This document shows, in pieces, positions 40,008-50,458 of a DNA stretch of 64,000 nt. How positions within the stretch are numbered: position 1 is the stretch's first letter; every line of letters begins with the position of its first letter. The position numbers were made by a program, and so were the translations under genes. A model generated the notes under the pieces. That model was not told the DNA's origin. It worked only from the letters and a program-made list of their open reading frames with translations, and did not search any database. The stretch is from Prodigiosinella confusarubida (GTDB lineage Bacteria > Pseudomonadota > Gammaproteobacteria > Enterobacterales > Enterobacteriaceae). Location of the stretch: assembly GCF_002847015.1 (NCBI RefSeq), contig NZ_CP025085.1:2604001-2668000 (forward strand), written 5' to 3'.

Positions 40008-41113
40008 AGTTCTCCCAACTGGATATTGCTTTGCGGAATACAACTGCAGGACAGGATGGTTCCATCAGGTCCGATAGCGCTATCTTTCAGCGCTGAAACT
40101 TCACCATTCTGTAAGGTGAGACGACAACACCCACACAACCCGGCACGGCAGGAGTAAGGAACACGAATTCCATGTTGCTCCAACTGATCCAGTAGAATTT
40201 GCTGGTTGTTCCCTTGAAATTTTTGTCCTTGATAATCAATGATTATTGTCTGTGTATTTTGTTGAGGTATCGACAAATGCGCTGCGATGTCCCCGGCCCC
40301 ATAGGGTTTTGGTGGTCTGGTTGCCAGTACTTCTATTTCATCACCTGCACGAATAATGCCATGGGAACGGGCAATCAGATTCTGACCGAAGTCGACATCG
40401 CCATTTTCGGCGGTACGATATTTTTGCAGTGTGGCGAGCGGTTCACCCGCCGGGTGTTTACGTCCGCGCTCTATACTAACGGTAGTGAGTACGCAGCGGC
40501 TACAGGGCTTTACGACATCGAAAATAACGTCACCAATGCGGAGGGTTTGCCAACTGTCTTCAGCAAAAGGTGCCGCGCCGGTAATAACTAAGTTGGGACG
40601 AAACTGCTCAATTTTAATACCTGCCGGACAACGCTGGCGCAAATCGTCAAAAGAGGCTTCATTGATTAAAAGAAACGGGTAGCCGTCGGCAAATGTCAGT
40701 GGAATTTCCGGATGACGTTTCACTCGTCGGGAGAGATCGCGCCCCAACCAGCGTAGTTGCACTGGGCGTTGCAGATACGCGCTGAGCCACTGATTAACGT
40801 GTTCGGGCGCAATGAGCGCCTGAAAATGGTTACCCCATACTTCGGTGGGGTGCGGGGCATGGGTGAAATCATCAAACCGGATATCGATACTCTGTCCATC
40901 TGTTGCGGCCATGACGATGCCATCCTGCATCAGTGCCGGAGTAAACAATACCAGTTGAGGAAACTGGCGGGCGGTAATAAATGTTCCATCGGTTTCTGTG
41001 ATCATGAAAATGCGGTCGTACGCCAGGCCGCTGTCAGAAACCATACTGTGCGAAAGCTGGATGCCCCGCATGGACTTTACCGGGTGAATAAAGAGCCGAG
41101 TTAAATTGATCAC
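40004..41113 (-). CDS. ycbX: MOSC-domain 2Fe-2S protein YcbX
   Basis: 369 residues from GTG 41113, which has AAGGA eight bases upstream and gives exactly the E. coli length; an upstream in-frame extension of ten codons has no match. An N-terminal MOSC beta-barrel domain ([11 protein letters not shown]), the MOSC domain with Cys in [10 protein letters not shown] near residue 210, and a C-terminal plant-type ferredoxin (CRAGLCGCC near residue 335, then SCIP) are present. YcbX uses molybdenum cofactor to reduce N-hydroxylated bases such as 6-hydroxylaminopurine, detoxifying them. Confidence 0.94.
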   Translation of the reverse strand: MINLTRLFIHPVKSMRGIQLSHSMVSDSGLAYDRIFMITETDGTFITARQFPQLVLFTPALMQDGIVMAATDGQSIDIRFDDFTHAPHPTEVWGNHFQALIAPEHVNQWLSAYLQRPVQLRWLGRDLSRRVKRHPEIPLTFADGYPFLLINEASFDDLRQRCPAGIKIEQFRPNLVITGAAPFAEDSWQTLRIGDVIFDVVKPCSRCVLTTVSIERGRKHPAGEPLATLQKYRTAENGDVDFGQNLIARSHGIIRAGDEIEVLATRPPKPYGAGDIAAHLSIPQQNTQTIIIDYQGQKFQGNNQQILLDQLEQHGIRVPYSCRAGLCGCCRLTLQNGEVSALKDSAIGPDGTILSCSCIPQSNIQLGEL

Positions 41114-41209
41114 GGAATATTCCTTGCCGAGATAAAGCGGCAACTTTATGACAACCCGCGGGGATTAGCTATAATGCGCCTCAATTTTCTTTAAAGTGAT
41201 AGCGTCGAT

Positions 41210-43327
41210 ATGAACTCTCTGTTTGCCAGCACTGCGCGTGGGCTGGAAGAATTGTTAAAAAGCGAACTTGAGGCGCTGGGCGCCCAGGCCTGTAGTGTGG
41301 TGCAAGGAGGAGTGCATTTTCAAGGTGACGATCACCTGCTTTACCAAAGCTTGATGTGGAGCCGTCTGGCATCGCGCATTCTGCTGCCGCTGAATGAATT
41401 TAAGGTTTACAGCGATCTTGATCTTTATTTGGGCGTTCAGGCGGTGGACTGGTCATCCATTTTCAGTGTCGATAAAACCTTTGCAGTGCATTTTACCGGC
41501 ACTAATGATGAGATTCGTAATAGCCAATACGGTGCGTTAAAAGTCAAAGACGCCATCGTTGATAGTTTTACTCGTAAGAGTGGGCTACGTCCGGATGTGG
41601 CCAGGCAGCAACCGGATATTCGTATTAACGTCTTTCTGCAGCGTGAAACGGCTAACGTGGCTTTGGATTTGAGCGGTGATGGTCTGCATATGCGCGGCTA
41701 TCGTGAAATGGCCGGGCAGGCTCCGCTGAAAGAAAATCTGGCGGCGGCAATTGTGCTGCGTTCCGGTTGGGAACAGGGTATGCCGATGGTGGATCCTCTG
41801 TGCGGATCCGGCACGTTGTTGATTGAGGCTGCCATGATGGCGGCGGATCGTGCGCCGGGTTTGCACCGTCAACACTGGGGCTTTTTGGCCTGGCAGAAAC
41901 ACGATGCCTTATTGTGGAAGGATGTGACAACGGCCGCACAAAATCGTGCCTGGCAAGGGCTACAAGCCACTACTTCCCGGTTTTTTGGCTCGGATAGTGA
42001 TCGCCGGGTGATTGAGATAGCGCGAGCGAATGCTCGGCGGGCTGGTGTCAGCGAATTGATCACTTTTGAGGTGAAAGACGCGGCACAGTTACAGAATCCG
42101 TTGCCGCAAGGACCGAAAGGTGTAGTGCTCAGTAATCCGCCATACGGTGAACGTTTAGACAGTGAACCGGCACTGATTGCCCTGCATAATATGCTGGGCC
42201 GTAAGATGAAAAGTGAATTTGGTGGTTGGCAGCTTTCCTTATTCAGTGCATCGCCGGAGTTATTGAGCTGTCTGCAACTGCGGGCCGACCGCCAGTTTAA
42301 GGCTAAAAACGGTCCGCTGGATTGTGTGCAGAAAAACTATCAGTTGGCCGAAAGTTCAGGTGTTTCTGTTGCGACGATGGCGGAGGATTTTGCCAACCGG
42401 CTGAAAAAAAATCTGCGCAAACTGGATAAGTGGGTAAAACAGCAAGGTATCGAATGTTATCGCATTTATGATGCCGATCTGCCGGAGTACAATGTGGCGG
42501 TGGATCGCTATGGCAGTTGGGTAGTCGTACAGGAATATGCACCACCCAAAAGCATTGATGCACAAAAAGCCCGTCAACGTCTTTTTGATGTGATAAATGC
42601 GACCCTGAGTGTGCTGGATGTGCCTGCCAATCAGTTGGTGCTGAAAACCCGTGAGCGCCAAAAAGGTAAAAACCAGTATGGCAAACTGGCGCAGAAAGGA
42701 GAATTCTTGCTGGTACAGGAGTACAACGCCAAGCTGTGGGTGAACCTGACGGATTATCTGGATACCGGCCTGTTTCTCGATCATCGTATCGCCCGCAAGA
42801 TGCTGGGTGAGATGAGCAAAGACAAGGATTTTTTAAATCTGTTTGCCTATACCGGCAGTGCCAGCGTGCATGCCGGGCTGGGTGGCGCACGCACCACCAC
42901 TACGGTGGATATGTCTCGAACCTATCTGGAATGGGCAGAGAAGAATCTGCGTGCCAATGGCTTGACCGGACGTCAGCACCGTTTGGTACACGCAGATTGT
43001 CTGACATGGCTGCACCAAAGCCACGAACAGTTTGACGTGATATTTATTGATCCACCTACATTCTCTAATTCTAAACGTATGGAAGATACATTTGACGTAC
43101 AACGCGACCACCTGGTGCTGATGCGGGATTTGAAACGTCTGCTGCGCCGTGGTGGCACGATCATGTTTTCTAACAATAAGCGTGGTTTTCAGATGGATGT
43201 GGCGGGGCTGGCCGCCGCGGGATTGGTCGCAAAAGAGATTACTGATCGCACGTTATCACAGGATTTTGCTCGTAATCGTCAGATTCACAACTGCTGGCTG
43301 CTACAACATGCCGGAGAGGAAAAGTAA
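41210..43327 (+). CDS. rlmL: 23S rRNA methyltransferase RlmKL (m7G2069 and m2G2445)
   Basis: 705 residues (E. coli 702). A fused enzyme: THUMP domain (about 45-155) and RlmL methyltransferase with catalytic NPPYGERL near residue 309, then the RlmK half with SAM site [17 protein letters not shown] near residue 545 and [11 protein letters not shown] near residue 620. Both activities modify 23S rRNA of the large subunit. It starts 97 bases after the divergent ycbX start and leads into uup five bases downstream. Confidence 0.96.
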   Translation: MNSLFASTARGLEELLKSELEALGAQACSVVQGGVHFQGDDHLLYQSLMWSRLASRILLPLNEFKVYSDLDLYLGVQAVDWSSIFSVDKTFAVHFTGTNDEIRNSQYGALKVKDAIVDSFTRKSGLRPDVARQQPDIRINVFLQRETANVALDLSGDGLHMRGYREMAGQAPLKENLAAAIVLRSGWEQGMPMVDPLCGSGTLLIEAAMMAADRAPGLHRQHWGFLAWQKHDALLWKDVTTAAQNRAWQGLQATTSRFFGSDSDRRVIEIARANARRAGVSELITFEVKDAAQLQNPLPQGPKGVVLSNPPYGERLDSEPALIALHNMLGRKMKSEFGGWQLSLFSASPELLSCLQLRADRQFKAKNGPLDCVQKNYQLAESSGVSVATMAEDFANRLKKNLRKLDKWVKQQGIECYRIYDADLPEYNVAVDRYGSWVVVQEYAPPKSIDAQKARQRLFDVINATLSVLDVPANQLVLKTRERQKGKNQYGKLAQKGEFLLVQEYNAKLWVNLTDYLDTGLFLDHRIARKMLGEMSKDKDFLNLFAYTGSASVHAGLGGARTTTTVDMSRTYLEWAEKNLRANGLTGRQHRLVHADCLTWLHQSHEQFDVIFIDPPTFSNSKRMEDTFDVQRDHLVLMRDLKRLLRRGGTIMFSNNKRGFQMDVAGLAAAGLVAKEITDRTLSQDFARNRQIHNCWLLQHAGEEK

Positions 43328-43332
43328 CCACA

Positions 43333-45252
43333 ATGTCATTAATCAGTTTATCGGGCGCATGGCTGTCGTTCAGTGATGCCCCGTTGTTGGATAACACCGA
43401 ACTTCATATTGAAGAAAATGAGCGTGTTTGCCTGGTCGGGCGTAATGGTGCCGGTAAATCGACACTGTTGAAGATTTTAGCCAAGGAAGTTCCACTGGAT
43501 GATGGCCGTCTGGTGTATGAGCAGGATGTGATTGTGGCGCGTCTACAACAAGACCCACCGCGCGATGTGGAGGGTACTGTGTTTGATTTCGTGGCGGAAG
43601 GCGTCGCAGAGCAGGCCGGATACCTGAAAGAGTATCACACCGTTTTACGGTTGATCAGTACCGATCCCAGTGAAAAGAATCTCAACCAGTTGGCGAAAAT
43701 TCAGGATGTACTGGAACATCAAGGGTTGTGGCAGTTGGAAGATCGCATCAACGAAATTTTGGAGCAACTGGGGCTGTCGGCAGATATGCCGTTGTCGGCA
43801 CTGTCCGGCGGCTGGCTGCGTAAAGCCGCATTAGGACGGGCATTGGTTAGCTCACCGAAAGTGCTGTTATTGGATGAACCCACTAACCATTTGGATATTG
43901 AAACCATTGACTGGTTGGAAAGTTTCCTCAAGACATTTCAGGGCAGCATTGTGTTCATTTCACATGACCGATCGTTTATTCGCAACATGGCGACCCGGAT
44001 TGTTGACCTGGATCGCGGCAAGCTGGTGTCCTGGCCAGGAGATTATGATAAGTATCTGCTGGGCAAAGAAGAAGCGTTGCGGGTTGAAGATCTGCAGAAT
44101 GCGGAGTTTGACCGTAAGTTAGCTCAGGAAGAAGTCTGGATTCGTCAAGGCATCAAAGCGCGGCGTACTCGTAATGAAGGTCGGGTTAGAGCATTGAAAA
44201 CGATGCGTCAAGAGCGGGCCGGGCGTCGTGAAGTGATGGGCTCTGCTAAAATGCAGGTTGAAGAGGCGGCCCGTTCCGGCAAAATTGTGATTGAGCTGGA
44301 AAATGTGCACTATCAGGTAGACGGGAAGGTACTGGTAACCGATTTTTCGGCGCAGGTACAGCGTGGTGATAAGATCGCGTTGGTGGGGCCAAACGGCTGT
44401 GGCAAAACTACGCTGTTGAAACTGATGCTGGGCCAGTTACAGGCCACTCGTGGACGAATTCATTGCGGTACCAAGCTGGAAGTCGCCTATTTCGACCAGC
44501 ATCGTGCGGAATTAGACCCGGAACGTACGGTAATGGACAATCTGGCGGAAGGTAAGCAGGAAGTGATGGTTAATGGCCGCTCACGTCACGTATTAGGCTA
44601 TTTGCAGGACTTCCTGTTCCATCCCAAACGTGCTATGACGCCAGTGAAAGCGTTATCTGGCGGAGAACGCAACCGGCTGCTGTTAGCCCGCCTGTTTTTA
44701 AAACCCAGCAACCTGTTGATTCTAGATGAACCTACCAACGACCTGGATGTGGAAACGCTGGAATTGTTGGAAGAGCTGATTGAAGGTTATCAGGGTACGG
44801 TCTTGCTGGTCAGTCATGATCGACAGTTTGTGGATAATTCGGTGACCGAGTGCTGGATCTTTGAAGGTAACGGCGTTATAGGTCGTTATGTCGGTGGTTA
44901 TTATGATGCACAACAGCAACGTGCTGAAACTATACCGCTACGTAACCCGGCTATTGTGCCTGCTGCCGCTGCCTCGGTAAGCGACGCGCCAACCAGCGCC
45001 GCACAACCCGCCAAACGGTATTCTGGTAAATTGAGTTATAACCAACAGCGCGAGTTAGCGCTGTTGCCGCAGCAGATTGAGGAACTTGAGCAGGAAATCA
45101 GTTCATTACAGCGACAAATGAGTGATTCTGGCTTCTTCAGTCGTTCGTATGACGAAACCCAGCAGGTTCTGCACGCGCTGGCGAAGGCAGAGCAGAGCCT
45201 TGAAACCTGTTTTGAACGCTGGGAATCACTTGAAGCGCAAAAGAACGGCTAA
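43333..45252 (+). CDS. uup: ABC-F ATPase Uup
   Basis: 639 residues (E. coli 635). Two ABC domains in one chain: first Walker A GRNGAGKST near residue 37 and signature LSGGWLRK near residue 157; second Walker A GPNGCGKTT near residue 353 and LSGGERNRL near residue 440; each followed by LLDEPTN-type Walker B. A C-terminal coiled coil (about 565-639) is the Uup DNA/ribosome-binding tail. Uup affects transposon excision and ribosome assembly. No membrane part. Directly after rlmKL. Confidence 0.96.
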   Translation: MSLISLSGAWLSFSDAPLLDNTELHIEENERVCLVGRNGAGKSTLLKILAKEVPLDDGRLVYEQDVIVARLQQDPPRDVEGTVFDFVAEGVAEQAGYLKEYHTVLRLISTDPSEKNLNQLAKIQDVLEHQGLWQLEDRINEILEQLGLSADMPLSALSGGWLRKAALGRALVSSPKVLLLDEPTNHLDIETIDWLESFLKTFQGSIVFISHDRSFIRNMATRIVDLDRGKLVSWPGDYDKYLLGKEEALRVEDLQNAEFDRKLAQEEVWIRQGIKARRTRNEGRVRALKTMRQERAGRREVMGSAKMQVEEAARSGKIVIELENVHYQVDGKVLVTDFSAQVQRGDKIALVGPNGCGKTTLLKLMLGQLQATRGRIHCGTKLEVAYFDQHRAELDPERTVMDNLAEGKQEVMVNGRSRHVLGYLQDFLFHPKRAMTPVKALSGGERNRLLLARLFLKPSNLLILDEPTNDLDVETLELLEELIEGYQGTVLLVSHDRQFVDNSVTECWIFEGNGVIGRYVGGYYDAQQQRAETIPLRNPAIVPAAAASVSDAPTSAAQPAKRYSGKLSYNQQRELALLPQQIEELEQEISSLQRQMSDSGFFSRSYDETQQVLHALAKAEQSLETCFERWESLEAQKNG

Positions 45253-45313
45253 TCTTTAGCAGCAGATGGCCTGGCGTCGCCTCTGTGTCAGGTCTATCCG
45301 AAGGAGGCTGTTA

Positions 45314-46582
45314 ATGTGTACCCAGGTTCACGATAGTGATCGTCACATGCTATGCCCACATTGTGATCTGTTAGTTGATCTCCCGCTGGTACACGACGGT
45401 CAGCGTGCGGTGTGTCCCCGCTGCAAAACGGTATTAATCAGTCGTTGTTCCGAGCCGCGCCGGCGTCCTGCCAGCTATGCTTTCAGTGCGGTGATGATGT
45501 TGGTGTTGTCTACCTTGTTTCCCTTTGTCTCAATGCAGATAGCGGGTATTACCAACGAAATTACCTTGTTGGAAATTCCCCAAGTGATGGTGGATGACGA
45601 TTATGCCAGTGTCGCAACCTTGTTTATGTGTTTTGTGCAACTGGTTCCGGCATTTTGCATGGTGGCCATTGTCCTACTGTGCATACGTGCGCCTTTGCCT
45701 TATGACCTGAAGCGAAACATAACCAAAATTCTGTTTCGATTGAAAAGCTGGGGAATGGCAGAAATTTTTCTGGCCGGCGTACTGGTCAGTTTTGTCAAGC
45801 TGATGGCGTATGGCGATATCGGTATTGGTGCCAGTTTTATTCCTTACGTCTTATTTTGTCTGCTGCAATTACTGGCGTTTCAGAATCTGGATCGCCGCTG
45901 GTTGTGGGATGATGTAGCGGCTCCACCGAGTCTGCCTGTTGACTTGCAGGTTGGTCGTAGTGGATTGCTGCAAGGGGTCCGCTCGTGTTCTTGCTGCACG
46001 GCGATTCTGCCAGCCGATCAACAAATTTGTCCACGTTGTCACACGCATGGACATGCTCGGCGTAGACATAGCCTGCAATGGACGCTAGCGTTGCTGATCA
46101 CGTCGGCGCTGCTTTATATTCCGGCTAATATCATGCCGATTATGGTAACGGAATCGTTGGGTAATCGCACAACATCCACCATTATGTCGGGAGTTGCCCT
46201 GCTGTGGGATATGGGATCGTATCCCGTGGCATTGGTGATTTTTGTTGCCAGTATCATGGTGCCAACGCTGAAGATGCTGGCGATGTGCTGGCTGTGTTGG
46301 AATGCTCAAGAGAACGGCCATCATGATAGTGAGCGAGTGCATCTGGTGTATGAAATTGTTGAATTTGTTGGCCGTTGGTCAATGATTGATATTTTTGTTA
46401 TTGCAGTGTTATCGACAATGGTCCGTATCGGCAGGTTGATGAATGTTTACCCGGAGATCGGGGCCGTACTTTTCGCCTTGGTGGTGATCCTGACAATGAT
46501 TGCCGCAATGACGTTTGATCCCCGTCTGTTATGGGACCGACATAACTATGAGTTAGAGGAGCTTCCCGTTGACGAAAAGTAA
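45314..46582 (+). CDS. pqiA: Intermembrane lipid transport protein PqiA
   Basis: 422 residues from ATG 45314 (GGAGG nine bases upstream; MCTQVHDSDRH aligns with the E. coli start). Inner-membrane partner of PqiB. Two repeats, each with a zinc-ribbon-like pair (CPHCDLL/CPRCKT and CSCCTAIL/CPRCHTH) followed by about four transmembrane helices. The Pqi complex moves phospholipids between membranes and is induced by redox stress. pqiB begins inside its last codons. Confidence 0.94.
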   Translation: MCTQVHDSDRHMLCPHCDLLVDLPLVHDGQRAVCPRCKTVLISRCSEPRRRPASYAFSAVMMLVLSTLFPFVSMQIAGITNEITLLEIPQVMVDDDYASVATLFMCFVQLVPAFCMVAIVLLCIRAPLPYDLKRNITKILFRLKSWGMAEIFLAGVLVSFVKLMAYGDIGIGASFIPYVLFCLLQLLAFQNLDRRWLWDDVAAPPSLPVDLQVGRSGLLQGVRSCSCCTAILPADQQICPRCHTHGHARRRHSLQWTLALLITSALLYIPANIMPIMVTESLGNRTTSTIMSGVALLWDMGSYPVALVIFVASIMVPTLKMLAMCWLCWNAQENGHHDSERVHLVYEIVEFVGRWSMIDIFVIAVLSTMVRIGRLMNVYPEIGAVLFALVVILTMIAAMTFDPRLLWDRHNYELEELPVDEK

Positions 46583-48215
46583 TCACAGCGTAGCGGAGAT
46601 TGAAACGATTAAACGCTGGTCGCCAGTCTGGATTGTCCCAATCGTCACGGTGTTAATTGGTGCCTGGATTCTGTTTTATCATTTCAGCCATCAGGGGCCG
46701 GAAATTACGCTTATCACCAGTAATGCAGAGGGTATTGAAGCGGGTAAAACAACGATTAAAAGCCTCAATGTCAATGTGGGGATAGTGGAAAGTGTTGTAT
46801 TGAGTAAAGACCTGCACCAGGTGGAAATCAAGGCGCGTTTGAATCATGGAATGAGCAAGTTACTGAGCCGCGATTCTGTTTTTTGGGTAGTCAAACCCCA
46901 GATAGGTCGGGAAGGTGTTTCGGGATTAGGGACGTTGTTGTCTGGGGCATTCATACAGTTACAACCGGGATCCAGTGAAGATGAAAGCAAGTCATTCAAG
47001 CTGTTGGATACGCCGCCATTGGCGCCACCGAATTCAAAAGGGATTCGTATCATCCTCAATAGCGAACAGTCTGGGCAACTGAACCCAGGTGATCCGGTGT
47101 TATTCCGTGGTTATCGTGTGGGATCGGTAGAAGCCAGCCAGTTCGATCCCAAGGCTAGAATGATGCACTATCAGCTGTTTATCTCCGCCCCATACAATAG
47201 CCTGGTGACAAGCAATGTTCGTTTTTGGAAAGACAGTGGCGTGTCATTGAATCTTTCCGCGCAAGGGATGCGCGTGGAGATGGGTTCCCTGAGCACACTG
47301 ATCAGCGGCGGTGTCAGTTTTGATGTGCCTGCTGGCTGGGAGCCAGGGAAGGTCGCTCGTGATCGTGCTGAATATAAATTATTTGATAATCAGAACAGCA
47401 TTCAGGATTCTCTTTATACCGAATACAAAGAATATCTGATGTTTTTTGATGAATCAATTCGCGGGTTACAACCGGGGGCACCGGTGGAATTCCGGGGCAT
47501 ACGGCTGGGCACAGTGACACAGGTACCGTACTTTCCGAAAGAGATGCTGCAACGTATTGATAGTGACTACCGTATTCCGGTGTTGATTCGTATTGAGCAG
47601 GATCGTCTGGATAAAAATATCCGGGAGAGATTGAACCTGAACCAGGAACTGCACAACGCCTGGTCAAAGGGATTGAGGGCCTCGTTAAAAACGGCGAATA
47701 TCCTGACCGGTGCATTGTATATCGATATGGATTTCTATCCAAAACAGAAAGGTCAGCGTAGTAAGCCATCGACAGTGGATGGCTACCCGGTTTTCCCTAC
47801 GGTTAATAGCGGCTTATCGGAGATACAGCAGAAACTGATATCAATATTAGATAAGGTTAATAATCTGCCATTGACCCCGATGGTAGAACAGGCAACCAAA
47901 ACATTAGCAGAGGGTCAGTCAACCCTGCGAGAAATGCAAAAAACACTGGTAACTCTGAATCGGATTACTGGTAGTGAAGCCATGCAGGGTTTACCACAGG
48001 ATATGCAACACACGCTTCGTGAGTTGAATCGAAGTCTGCAGGGCTTTCAGCAGGGCTCTCCGGCTTACAATAAAATGGTGGCAAATATGCAGCATTTTGA
48101 TCAGGTGATACGGGAGTTGCAGCCACTATTACGCACTTTGAATGAAAAGAGTAATGCTCTGGTGTTTGACGCCCCGGGTGCCAAGGATCCTCAACCGAAG
48201 AAGGCTAAACCATGA
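46569..48215 (+). CDS. pqiB: Intermembrane lipid transport MCE protein PqiB
   Basis: 548 residues from a TTG at 46569 with GAGGAG seven bases upstream; it overlaps the pqiA stop by 14 bases. E. coli PqiB has 546 residues and no ATG start fits better. One N-terminal transmembrane helix (about 18-38), three MCE domains (about 43-135, 160-265, 290-400) and a C-terminal helical region (about 425-535) that forms the needle reaching the outer membrane. Carries lipids through a central channel. Confidence 0.94.
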   Translation: MTKSNHSVAEIETIKRWSPVWIVPIVTVLIGAWILFYHFSHQGPEITLITSNAEGIEAGKTTIKSLNVNVGIVESVVLSKDLHQVEIKARLNHGMSKLLSRDSVFWVVKPQIGREGVSGLGTLLSGAFIQLQPGSSEDESKSFKLLDTPPLAPPNSKGIRIILNSEQSGQLNPGDPVLFRGYRVGSVEASQFDPKARMMHYQLFISAPYNSLVTSNVRFWKDSGVSLNLSAQGMRVEMGSLSTLISGGVSFDVPAGWEPGKVARDRAEYKLFDNQNSIQDSLYTEYKEYLMFFDESIRGLQPGAPVEFRGIRLGTVTQVPYFPKEMLQRIDSDYRIPVLIRIEQDRLDKNIRERLNLNQELHNAWSKGLRASLKTANILTGALYIDMDFYPKQKGQRSKPSTVDGYPVFPTVNSGLSEIQQKLISILDKVNNLPLTPMVEQATKTLAEGQSTLREMQKTLVTLNRITGSEAMQGLPQDMQHTLRELNRSLQGFQQGSPAYNKMVANMQHFDQVIRELQPLLRTLNEKSNALVFDAPGAKDPQPKKAKP

Positions 48216-48775
48216 TGAAAGGATGGTCACTGGCGCTGATACTATTGCTGAGTGCTTGTAGCAGCGCCCCACAGAAAGTGTATTACCAGATTCCGGTTGA
48301 CGTGAAGGATTCAGCGGTCTCTATTACTCCGGCATCTGGTCATTATTTAGAAATCAGGACTGTCAATCTGGCTGATTACCTGTCCAATTCGGGGATTGTG
48401 TTTCAGACATCAGATGTGCGTTATACCATTGCCAGCAATAACTTGTGGGCCAGTCCACTCGATCAGCAATTGCGGCAGGCGCTGATGGTTACTTTACATG
48501 ACGGACTGCCGGGATGGCGAATCACCTCCCAGGACATAGGAGGCAACCCGGCAATGCTTGATGTAAACGTCACTGCGTTTCAAGGGCGTTACGATGGTAA
48601 GGCGGTGATTAACGGAGAATGGATTCTCCGCTATCAGGATAAAGTGGTCACTCATCCGTTTCATATAGAGATACCACAAACGGCAGATGGATACGACGCT
48701 CTGGTCAAAGCCTTGTCCCAGGGCTGGCTACAGGTTGGTCACTCTATTGTTCAGCAGATGGCTTCATTCCCCTAA
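48212..48775 (+). CDS. pqiC: Outer-membrane lipoprotein PqiC (YmbA)
   Basis: 187 residues. Lipoprotein signal with LLSAC lipobox (Cys at residue 16) followed by Ser-Ser, suggesting the outer membrane. The ABC-transporter auxiliary-type domain (DUF330) follows. It anchors the PqiB needle. The start overlaps the pqiB stop in ATGATGA. A second in-frame ATG at 48215 is equally possible. Confidence 0.92.
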   Translation: MMKGWSLALILLLSACSSAPQKVYYQIPVDVKDSAVSITPASGHYLEIRTVNLADYLSNSGIVFQTSDVRYTIASNNLWASPLDQQLRQALMVTLHDGLPGWRITSQDIGGNPAMLDVNVTAFQGRYDGKAVINGEWILRYQDKVVTHPFHIEIPQTADGYDALVKALSQGWLQVGHSIVQQMASFP

Positions 48776-48788
48776 AGCATATCCAATA

Positions 48789-48840
48789 CCTTTGAACGTT
48801 ATTTTTAATCTAAAAAAAATACGTTCAGAGGTTTTGTTTT
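48789..48840 (+). terminator. pqiABC terminator
   Basis: A long hairpin with arms CCTTTGAACGT...TATTTTT and complementary AAAAATACGTTCAGAGG is followed by TTTTGTTTT, 14 bases after pqiC. Confidence 0.75.
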
Positions 48841-49031
48841 GACCTCAATTCGTTAGCCATGATTTATGGCTGCCGCTAGTCGAAAACTTTCAATATAGTT
48901 CACAAATATGACATTGGCGTGAATTTTGCGCCTTGATCTTCCATGAAATACTCGCTATTCATAACGTGTGATTGACTGAAAAGTAATCACTGTTTTCTTT
49001 CCACCAGATATGAAAGTGAGGGAGATAAGGC

Positions 49032-49199
49032 ATGAAGAGACAGAAACGAGATCGCCTGGAAAGGGCTCATTCACGAGGGTATCAAGCAGGTATTTCTGGT
49101 CGACCAAGGGAGTTATGCCCTTATCAATCGATCAATGCCCGGTCTCACTGGTTGGGAGGTTGGCGACAGGCCATGGAGGATAAGGTAGTGACTGCCTAG
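49032..49199 (+). CDS. rmf: Ribosome modulation factor
   Basis: 55 residues, the E. coli length; too short for many ORF callers. The protein starts MKRQKRDRLERAHSRGYQAG and ends WRQAMEDKVVTA, an almost residue-for-residue match to RMF. It binds the 30S subunit near the anti-Shine-Dalgarno in stationary phase and makes 100S hibernating ribosomes. A GGGAGATAAGG ribosome site precedes ATG 49032. Its upstream 250 bases hold the promoter; in E. coli it depends on ppGpp. A strong terminator follows. Confidence 0.97.
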   Translation: MKRQKRDRLERAHSRGYQAGISGRPRELCPYQSINARSHWLGGWRQAMEDKVVTA

Positions 49200-49225
49200 C
49201 ACACCTTATCAATTGAAAAAGGAAC

Positions 49226-49250
49226 AACCTCCGCCTGGGCGGAGGTTTTC
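49226..49250 (+). terminator. rmf terminator
   Basis: AACCTCCGCC / GGCGGAGGTT perfect 10-bp repeat followed by TTCG, 27 bases after the rmf stop. Confidence 0.75.
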
Positions 49251-49295
49251 GTTAGTGAACCAGCGTAAACGGTTCAGGCTGCGAAGGCAGACAAC

Positions 49296-50342
49296 TCAAA
49301 AGCGGACGTCCACCGCCTCGGCTAATTGCGATAATATCAGTTCACTGTCTTTCCAGCCGAGACAAGGATCAGTAATCGATTGACCGTAAGTCAGTGTTTT
49401 CGGATTACGTGAGGGCTGATTACCTTCAACCAAAAAGCTTTCTATCATTACGCCGGTAATGGCCTGTGAGCCTTGGCGGATTTGTTGGCAGATATCCTGG
49501 GCAACATCCAACTGGCGGTGATATTGTTTCTGACAGTTTCCATGACTGAAATCGACAACCAGATATTCTGGCAGGGAATATTCGCATAAATCAGCACAGG
49601 TGATGGCGATGTCTTTGGCATGGTAGTTGGGGGTTTTGCCTCCACGCATGATGATGTGCCCAAAAGGGTTACCAGTAGTTTGATAGACGGTCATCTTTCC
49701 CTGTTTGTCCGGGGATAAAAACATATGTGATGCGCGGGCCGCACGGATAGCATCAATCGCGATGCGCGTGTTACCGTCAGTGCCGTTTTTGAACCCTACG
49801 GGACAGGACAGCGCCGACGCCATTTCACGATGGATCTGACTCTCGGTGGTGCGGGCTCCGATGGCACCCCAACTGATCAGGTCGGCAATGTACTGACCGG
49901 TGACAATGTCCAGAAATTCGGTCGCAGTAGGTAGGCCTAGCGTATTGATGTTCAGTAAAAGTTGACGGGCCAGCGCCAACCCTTCATTGACTCTAAAGGT
50001 GCCATTGAGATCCGGATCGGAAATTAATCCTTTCCAGCCCACAACGGTGCGCGGTTTTTCAAAGTAAGTGCGCATGACGATTTCCAGTCGGTCTTGGTAA
50101 CGATCGCGTAGTTCAGCCAAGCGTTGGGCGTAATCAAGGGCACTTTCAGGATGATGAATAGAGCAGGGACCGATGACGACCAGTAATCGGCGATCCTGAC
50201 CAGTAAGAATATTTTCTATTTTTAAGCGTGACATAGTTACTATTTTTGTCACCGCAGGCGTTACCGGTAGCTTGGTTATCAATGTATCAGGTGTAACCAG
50301 ACTAGTGATGCGCGCACTACGCAGCTCATCTGTTTGTTGCAT
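49296..50342 (-). CDS. aroH: DAHP synthase, Trp-sensitive type (AroH)
   Basis: 348 residues, the E. coli AroH length. Type I 3-deoxy-D-arabino-heptulosonate-7-phosphate synthase: condenses PEP and erythrose-4-phosphate at the entry of the shikimate pathway. Conserved IGPCSIH (about 57-63), the active-site KPRTVVGWKG (about 96-105), ATEFLD, GARTTESQIHRE and VDFSHGN (metal-binding His) are present. Assignment to AroH rather than AroF/AroG rests on the N-terminus TDELRSARI and the ppsR/ppsA neighbourhood. It lies 100 bases downstream of ppsR on the same strand, with its own promoter likely in the gap. Confidence 0.93.
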   Translation of the reverse strand: MQQTDELRSARITSLVTPDTLITKLPVTPAVTKIVTMSRLKIENILTGQDRRLLVVIGPCSIHHPESALDYAQRLAELRDRYQDRLEIVMRTYFEKPRTVVGWKGLISDPDLNGTFRVNEGLALARQLLLNINTLGLPTATEFLDIVTGQYIADLISWGAIGARTTESQIHREMASALSCPVGFKNGTDGNTRIAIDAIRAARASHMFLSPDKQGKMTVYQTTGNPFGHIIMRGGKTPNYHAKDIAITCADLCEYSLPEYLVVDFSHGNCQKQYHRQLDVAQDICQQIRQGSQAITGVMIESFLVEGNQPSRNPKTLTYGQSITDPCLGWKDSELILSQLAEAVDVRF

Positions 50343-50429
50343 GTAGAATCTCTGAAATTTTTTAAAGGTCAGTCCATCCGGTTTGTTTCACTTGTTGCTT
50401 TCAAATCAATTAAACCGCGATTCCTGAAT

Positions 50430-50458
50430 ACTATACCATGTACTAGTACATGCGGCGA
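50430..50458 (-). promoter_or_regulatory. aroH promoter with 16-base palindrome in the spacer
   Basis: On the minus strand, TATAGT (50435-50430) is a good -10 box. The 17-base spacer upstream is filled by the perfect palindrome CATGTACTAGTACATG (50437-50452), which overlaps the ppsR stop codon. The core GTACTAGTAC resembles TrpR operator half-sites (GTACTAG...CTAGTAC) but with the two halves merged. The -35 match (TCGCCG) is poor. Confidence 0.5.
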
